A stretch of DNA of 10,860 nucleotides from Bacteroidaceae bacterium (GTDB lineage Bacteria > Bacteroidota > Bacteroidia > Bacteroidales > Bacteroidaceae), in assembly GCA_016284115.1 (NCBI GenBank), contig JAEEOD010000021.1, forward strand, positions 1 through 10,860, given 5' to 3'. The position numbers were made by a program, and so were the translations under genes. The notes beneath the pieces are model-generated. The model was not told the DNA's origin and made no database searches. It saw only the letters and a program-made list of their open reading frames with translations. Of this stretch, positions 7,165 to 10,860 are shown one piece after another (position 1 is the first letter of the stretch; each line of letters starts with the position of its first letter).

Positions 7165-8580
7165 TTGAAAAAGTTAATACTCATATTATTGTTAGCATTT
7201 CCTCTCTTGGCAATCGCTCAAAAGAGGAATGTCAACACGCTTACCTATCGTCTTGATTCATTGATTCAGGCTAAGATGCCTAAAGGTGGAATGGTGGGTG
7301 TGTCGGTATTCGACCTAAATGAGAACCAACCTCTGTATACCTATCAGGCTGATAGGCTTTGTCGTCCTGCTTCTACACAAAAACTCATTACTGCTATCAC
7401 TTCTTTGAACCAACCCAGAGCTCAAGAGCCCTTCCGCACTGAGGTGTGGTATAATGGGGAGATAGCCAATGATACCTTACAAGGCGACTTGTATGTGATA
7501 GGGGGCATGGATCCTGAACTGATGGAAACCGCCCTAGATACTTTGGTGGATTTGACGTCGGCACTACCATTCCATGTGATAGCTGGACAGGTCTATGGTG
7601 ATGTGTCGATGCGTGACTCACTCTATTGGGGAAGTGGGTGGATGTGGGATGACAATCCAGAAAGTTTTCAGCCTTATCTTTCGCCTTTGATGCTTAATAA
7701 GGGCTTTGTCAAGGTGACGGCTATCCCTACTACTGTTGGTGAACCTGCTATTTTGGAAGTGAAACCTAACTCCACTTATTTCAATATTATTAATGAAACC
7801 AAGACCAAAACGGCTTCAGCTGGCAAATTTACAGTAATGCGTGACTGGATAAACAATGCCAATGATATTACTGTCAGTGGCAATGTTGCTGCTCGGCGGG
7901 TGGAGGAGATTAATGTCCATTCGTCACAAGACTTCTTTATGCACACTTTTCTGGAACGTTTGGGCATGAAATTCACTTTGATGCAACCTTGGTATGGTTT
8001 TGCCGAATTGCAACAAAACGACTCATGTCATTTGGCGGCTGTGTATGAAACACCTGTGCAAAAAGTGCTGAAACAAATGCTAAAGGAGAGCGACAACCTC
8101 GATGCCGAGGCGATGTTAACTCGTTTGGGCGTACAGGTTTCTGGGAAAAGACATGTCTCAGCAGAAGAGGGTTTGGCGGCAGTGCAAGCGTTTGTTAGGG
8201 CAATGGGTTTGAACCCTGATGACTATCGCTTTGCTGATGGTTGTGGTCTTTCGATGTACGATTATGTGACACCCGACTTGCTGGTGGCTTTCTTACGATA
8301 TGCTTACAACCACGATAACATTTTCCCCCATCTGTTCCGTTCTTTACCTGTATCAGGGGTGGATGGTACCTTGAAGAACCGTATGCGCAGAGGAACTCCT
8401 GCTTATCAGCGTGTTCATGCAAAGACGGGCTCTTATACGGGCATCAATACCTTGGCTGGCTACTTGGAAACCAACTCAAAATGCTACCTTGCTTTTGCCA
8501 TCATGTGCCAAAACCAGTTGAAGGCCAGTGAGGCACGTGCTCTGCAAGATGCCATCTGTGAGTTGTTGGTGAATGATTAA
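7165..8580 (+). CDS. dacB: D-alanyl-D-alanine carboxypeptidase/endopeptidase, PBP4-type (S13), TTG start
   Basis: S13 enzymes remove the terminal D-Ala of peptidoglycan stem peptides and cut D-Ala-mDap crosslinks in the periplasm. The 471-aa protein (E. coli DacB is 477) has a signal peptide (KKLILILLLAFPLLAIAQ, likely cut after Ala18) and the three penicillin-binding motifs: SxxK as Ser70-Thr-Gln-Lys73, SDN at 309-311 and KTG at 420-422. The space of about 240 residues between the first two motifs fits the S13 insert domains. The codon before the signal peptide is the TAA of the M13 gene, so translation must begin at or after TTG 7165-7167. The next in-frame ATG would lose the signal peptide, so TTG is the best start. 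Stop and start abut, implying termination-reinitiation coupling with the M13 peptidase. The gene ends at a strong hairpin terminator. Confidence 0.93.
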   Translation: MKKLILILLLAFPLLAIAQKRNVNTLTYRLDSLIQAKMPKGGMVGVSVFDLNENQPLYTYQADRLCRPASTQKLITAITSLNQPRAQEPFRTEVWYNGEIANDTLQGDLYVIGGMDPELMETALDTLVDLTSALPFHVIAGQVYGDVSMRDSLYWGSGWMWDDNPESFQPYLSPLMLNKGFVKVTAIPTTVGEPAILEVKPNSTYFNIINETKTKTASAGKFTVMRDWINNANDITVSGNVAARRVEEINVHSSQDFFMHTFLERLGMKFTLMQPWYGFAELQQNDSCHLAAVYETPVQKVLKQMLKESDNLDAEAMLTRLGVQVSGKRHVSAEEGLAAVQAFVRAMGLNPDDYRFADGCGLSMYDYVTPDLLVAFLRYAYNHDNIFPHLFRSLPVSGVDGTLKNRMRRGTPAYQRVHAKTGSYTGINTLAGYLETNSKCYLAFAIMCQNQLKASEARALQDAICELLVND

Positions 8581-8596
8581 CTCTTTCTGCTATATA

Positions 8597-8634
8597 AAGA
8601 ACACCGCAAAGTTTTTTCGCTTTGCGGTGTTCTT
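8597..8634. terminator. Bidirectional hairpin terminator between convergent genes
   Basis: Perfect 15-bp stem, aagaacaccgcaaag (8597-8611) and ctttgcggtgttctt (8620-8634), with an 8-base loop ttttttcg. It starts 16 bases after the dacB stop and 22 bases after the CoA-transferase stop on the other strand. The 3' side is moderately U-rich both ways (ttcttatt on plus, ttctttatat on minus), so it can serve both genes. Confidence 0.88.
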
Positions 8635-8656
8635 ATTATCAATAAGGCGTGTATCC

Positions 8657-10162
8657 TTATTTCATGTATTCAGCAAAGTCTGTCAAGTGCATGTCACCCT
8701 TGCGAGCCAATGTATCGTGGAATGCAAAGGCTGCTGGCAGGTAGTGGTGAGTCTGACCACCCTTGGCAATCTTGAGGTAGTCCCATAACAGTTGCTTGTA
8801 GTCAGGATGTGCACAATTCTCGATGATGCACTTTGCACGCTCCAATGGAGATTTGCCACGCAGGTCGGCTACACCTTGCTCAGTTACAATCACATTCACA
8901 TCATGCTCTGAGTGATCCTGATGGCTCACGAAAGGTACGATAGAACTAATCATACCACCCTTTGCAGTAGATGGACAAGTGAAAATACTGATGTAAGCGT
9001 TGCGCTCAAAGTCGCCTGAACCACCAATACCATTCATCATCTTAGTACCACTTACTTGAGTAGAGTTAGCATTGCCATAAATGTCAACTTCAATAGCTGT
9101 ATTGATGGCAATGACGCCTAAGCGACGAATTACCTCAGGAGAATTGGAGATTTCGCTCTGACGCAAAGTCAGATGATCCTTGAAGTAATCAATATTGTCA
9201 TATACCTGCATCAGGCAGTCGTTGGTAACGGTCAGTGAGCATGCAGAAGCATCCTTTACACGACCTTCCAGCATCATAGCTACCACAGAATCCTGTAATA
9301 CCTCAGTGTAGATGTTGAAGTCAGGCACGTTCTTATCCTTGCCCAGTGCACCCAGGATAGCATTAGCAGTAGTTCCTACACCACTCTGCAATGGCAGGAA
9401 GGTGCTTGGGTTGATACCACGCTTCATGTCGTTTACTAGGAACTCAGCAGTATTGTGGCCAATCTGAGTAGTGATTGGGTCTTCACCCTTGAAACCGCGT
9501 GCCTCGTCAGGAATGTTGCACTCAACTACACCTACTACCTTCGCTGGGTCAATCTCCACGTATGGAGTACCGATGCGGTCACTTACATGCTCGATTGGAA
9601 TAGGTTTGCGATAAGGTGGGTCAAGTGGCTGGTATACATCGTGCAACAGCTTAGCGCCCTTTGAGTGGAATGCATTCAACTCCAAGATAATGTGCTCTGC
9701 CAACATGGCTACGGTAGGGCTGATGCCACCAGCTGCGGTCAGATAAGCGCGAACCTTTCCGTCTTTCTCCTCAATGTCGCACACTTCCAAGATACCCCAG
9801 TTCAGCTTGCCGTAGAAGCCGTAACGTAGCTCCTGTGCCATGTGGCTTAGGTGAAGGTCGTTGTAAGCAATTTCATTCATATTGACATGCTTACGAAAAT
9901 CTGGGTTAGTGGTGTAGGGAGCACGGAATTTCAGTGCCTGCGCTAAAGCTAAATCACCATCAGTGCTCTGTCCTGTAGATGCGCCTGTAAATACACTTAC
10001 TTGGAAAGGACGGCCTGCTTCATGTTCTGCTACGGCCAACTTTGCCAGTTCCTTCGTTGTTGCCTTAGCTGCACCAGCTGGTGTAAAACCGCTAAGACCG
10101 ATTTGATCGCCATTCTTGATGAGCGAAGCTGCCTCAAGGGCTGAAATGTACTTTAATGCCAT
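8657..10162 (-). CDS. Acetyl-CoA hydrolase/transferase family protein, succinate CoA-transferase type
   Basis: Family I CoA transferases of this type move CoA between acetyl-, propionyl- and succinyl groups through a glutamyl-CoA intermediate. In fermenting Bacteroidales they are linked to succinate, propionate or acetate production. The 501-aa protein has the N-terminal half (GLSGFTPAGAAKATTKELA, FTGASTG, LRYGFYG) and the C-terminal half with QSGVGTTANAI (259-269), the catalytic Glu287 in YTEVLQDS, GIGGSGDF (378-385) and VTEQGVADLRG. Length and motifs match the SucCoA/AarC/Cat1 group rather than citrate lyase or 4-hydroxybutyrate CoA transferase, but the exact donor and acceptor cannot be read from sequence. 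The ATG at 10160-10162 lies 13 bases after the small upstream gene, and I see no good promoter between them, so they are probably cotranscribed from 10593-10623. It converges on dacB with a shared terminator. Confidence 0.93.
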   Translation of the reverse strand: MALKYISALEAASLIKNGDQIGLSGFTPAGAAKATTKELAKLAVAEHEAGRPFQVSVFTGASTGQSTDGDLALAQALKFRAPYTTNPDFRKHVNMNEIAYNDLHLSHMAQELRYGFYGKLNWGILEVCDIEEKDGKVRAYLTAAGGISPTVAMLAEHIILELNAFHSKGAKLLHDVYQPLDPPYRKPIPIEHVSDRIGTPYVEIDPAKVVGVVECNIPDEARGFKGEDPITTQIGHNTAEFLVNDMKRGINPSTFLPLQSGVGTTANAILGALGKDKNVPDFNIYTEVLQDSVVAMMLEGRVKDASACSLTVTNDCLMQVYDNIDYFKDHLTLRQSEISNSPEVIRRLGVIAINTAIEVDIYGNANSTQVSGTKMMNGIGGSGDFERNAYISIFTCPSTAKGGMISSIVPFVSHQDHSEHDVNVIVTEQGVADLRGKSPLERAKCIIENCAHPDYKQLLWDYLKIAKGGQTHHYLPAAFAFHDTLARKGDMHLTDFAEYMK

Positions 10163-10175
10163 AAATCTTTGTTAT

Positions 10176-10565
10176 TTAATATTTTCTTTTCAATACCTCT
10201 GACCAAACAATTGCCTTTCTGATATCTTCAGCTGTATTCATTTCATATTCGGAATGCTGCTGAGGTTCTATAAGTTGAATGGTACTTTCTGTACTTCTAA
10301 TTCCTTCGTTTTGGAATTCCATGCGTTGGTTACTTTCACTTGACTGCTTAAAAGAACTAACGCTGTCGTTTACTTTCTTTGCCTTTTTGACAGGGTTCTT
10401 TTGGTGTGATGGTTGATACGGCTTTTGTTGGGATGGGGTAGCTACCACCACGGGTTTCTGGGGCGATTGTTTCTGGGCTTTCTTCGTAATATCGTTCAAC
10501 TTATCGAAGAAAATGCAGAAGCCTATGAAACCTACGAATATTAAAAAATCTATTAGTCCGTCCAT
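10176..10565 (-). CDS. Small membrane-anchored protein of unknown function upstream of the CoA transferase
   Basis: I do not recognise a named gene. The 129-aa product starts with one hydrophobic helix (GLIDFLIFVGFIGFCIFFDK, about 3-22). A basic, Lys/Gln/Ser/Pro-rich, probably disordered linker (about 28-75) and a polar stretch rich in Glu/Gln/Ser (75-108) follow. The C-terminal segment AEDIRKAIVWSEVLKRKY (112-129) looks like a short motif ('DLRKAIIYSEIL.RKY') that I recall at the end of many small Bacteroidetes proteins of unknown function; this is memory, not a search. The ATG at 10563-10565 lies 27 bases after a perfect -7 element, and the stop is 13 bases before the CoA-transferase ATG, so the gene is real and likely first in a two-gene operon. 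The linker would put the conserved tail away from the membrane, probably in the cytoplasm. Confidence 0.85.
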   Translation of the reverse strand: MDGLIDFLIFVGFIGFCIFFDKLNDITKKAQKQSPQKPVVVATPSQQKPYQPSHQKNPVKKAKKVNDSVSSFKQSSESNQRMEFQNEGIRSTESTIQLIEPQQHSEYEMNTAEDIRKAIVWSEVLKRKY

Positions 10566-10592
10566 GATATAGCCCCTACTCTAAATTTTTTG

Positions 10593-10623
10593 CAAAGATA
10601 ATTATATTTTTCTTGACATCAAA
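10593..10623 (-). promoter_or_regulatory. Bacteroidetes-type promoter for the small protein-CoA transferase operon
   Basis: On the minus strand TTTG (10620-10623) is followed after 19 bases by a perfect TATCTTTG (10593-10600), then C. This is the best-formed promoter in the window and lies 27 bases before the ATG of the 129-aa gene. Confidence 0.75.
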
Positions 10624-10635
10624 CATACGGGCATG

Positions 10636-10661
10636 AAAAAAGGGCAGTTTCACAACTCCCC
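10636..10661 (-). terminator. Terminator-like hairpin for transcripts entering from the right
   Basis: On the minus strand GGGGAGTT and AACTGCCC form a stem (7 pairs and one C-C or G-G mismatch, loop of four) followed by six T (10636-10641). It lies 12 bases upstream of the -33 box at 10620-10623, as expected if it insulates that promoter. In the plus direction the same hairpin is followed by ctcttccttttt, so weak bidirectional use is possible. Confidence 0.5.
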
Positions 10662-10860
10662 CTCTTCCTTTTTAACCTAAACCTTAACTATGAAAAAATC
10701 TAATTTTTAATTTTGATGTGTGCAAATATCATTTTTTTTTAGATATTGTGCAAGTGATGATGAAAATTTTCTTTAATCAATTAAATATTTTTAATAAAAA
10801 ACGCCTTTTCCGTGTAATTATTACACTTTTAATTACGAAATGAAAGCAGTTTGCATATGT
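10662..10860. other. AT-rich intergenic region, no gene seen
   Basis: No ORF of note. It contains a 6-codon frame ATG-AAA-AAA-TCT-AAT-TTT-TAA (10690-10710, MKKSNF) behind a Bacteroidetes-like leader (cttaact), a run of nine T (10732-10740), a 15-bp palindrome (10812-10826) and a TTTG at 10850-10853 that could be the -33 box of a plus-strand gene beyond the window. It is probably the upstream region of that next gene. Confidence 0.6.
10812..10826. promoter_or_regulatory. 15-bp palindrome with the 7-1-7 layout of Fur-family operators
   Basis: GTGTAAT-T-ATTACAC is a perfect 7-1-7 inverted repeat with the TAATNATTA core seen in Fur, PerR and Zur boxes. A further half-site-like TAATTAC lies at 10830-10836. 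The position, about 24 bases before a possible -33 TTTG (10850-10853), would suit control of a plus-strand gene to the right. Which regulator binds, if any, cannot be told from sequence. Confidence 0.4.

Noticed and set aside
10708..10715. TAATTTTG as a plus-strand -7 element
   Set aside because: It fits the consensus but has no TTTG 19-22 bases upstream and lies in AT-rich DNA where it is expected by chance.

Overview
The window looks like chromosome from a Bacteroidales bacterium, most likely Prevotella-like. The evidence is the Bacteroidetes-type promoters (TAnnTTTG at -7 with TTTG about 19-22 bases upstream), A-rich leaders instead of strong Shine-Dalgarno sites at several genes, and a gene set typical of that order: a PG_1098-like methyltransferase, a lipoprotein M13 peptidase and a succinate/acetate-type CoA transferase. 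I see no transposase, integrase, tRNA, rRNA or CRISPR array. The genus is inference.

Left block, minus strand (1-3270): nadB (L-aspartate oxidase), then an exported M15D D-Ala-D-Ala dipeptidase, then a PG_1098-type SAM-dependent methyltransferase that runs off the left edge. Gaps are 19 and 10 bases, so this is probably one operon from a promoter at 3296-3326. The dipeptidase gene has an in-frame TAG at codon 63 while both sides stay open and recognisable. The TAG sits inside two interlocked perfect inverted repeats. The methyltransferase gene carries a 7-base tandem repeat inside its coding sequence.

Middle block, plus strand (3332-8580): a small two-TM PH-like membrane protein overlaps lpdA (dihydrolipoyl dehydrogenase). 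Next, from its own promoter, comes a lipoprotein M13 zinc endopeptidase followed without a gap by a DacB/PBP4-type (S13) D-Ala-D-Ala carboxypeptidase that must start at TTG. A 15-bp perfect hairpin at 8597-8634 ends this block and also the convergent block on its right.

Right block, minus strand (8657-10565): an acetyl-CoA hydrolase/transferase family protein (succinate CoA-transferase type), preceded by a small membrane-anchored protein of unknown function, with a clear promoter at 10593-10623. Beyond it lies about 240 bases of AT-rich intergenic DNA with a terminator-like hairpin and a 15-bp palindrome shaped like a Fur-family operator.

Themes are central metabolism (NAD synthesis, lipoamide dehydrogenase, CoA transfer in fermentation) and envelope proteolysis or peptidoglycan trimming (M15D, M13, S13). 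I find no clearly new multi-gene system. The most unusual local signals are the interrupted dipeptidase gene with its interlocked repeats and the heptamer tract in the methyltransferase.
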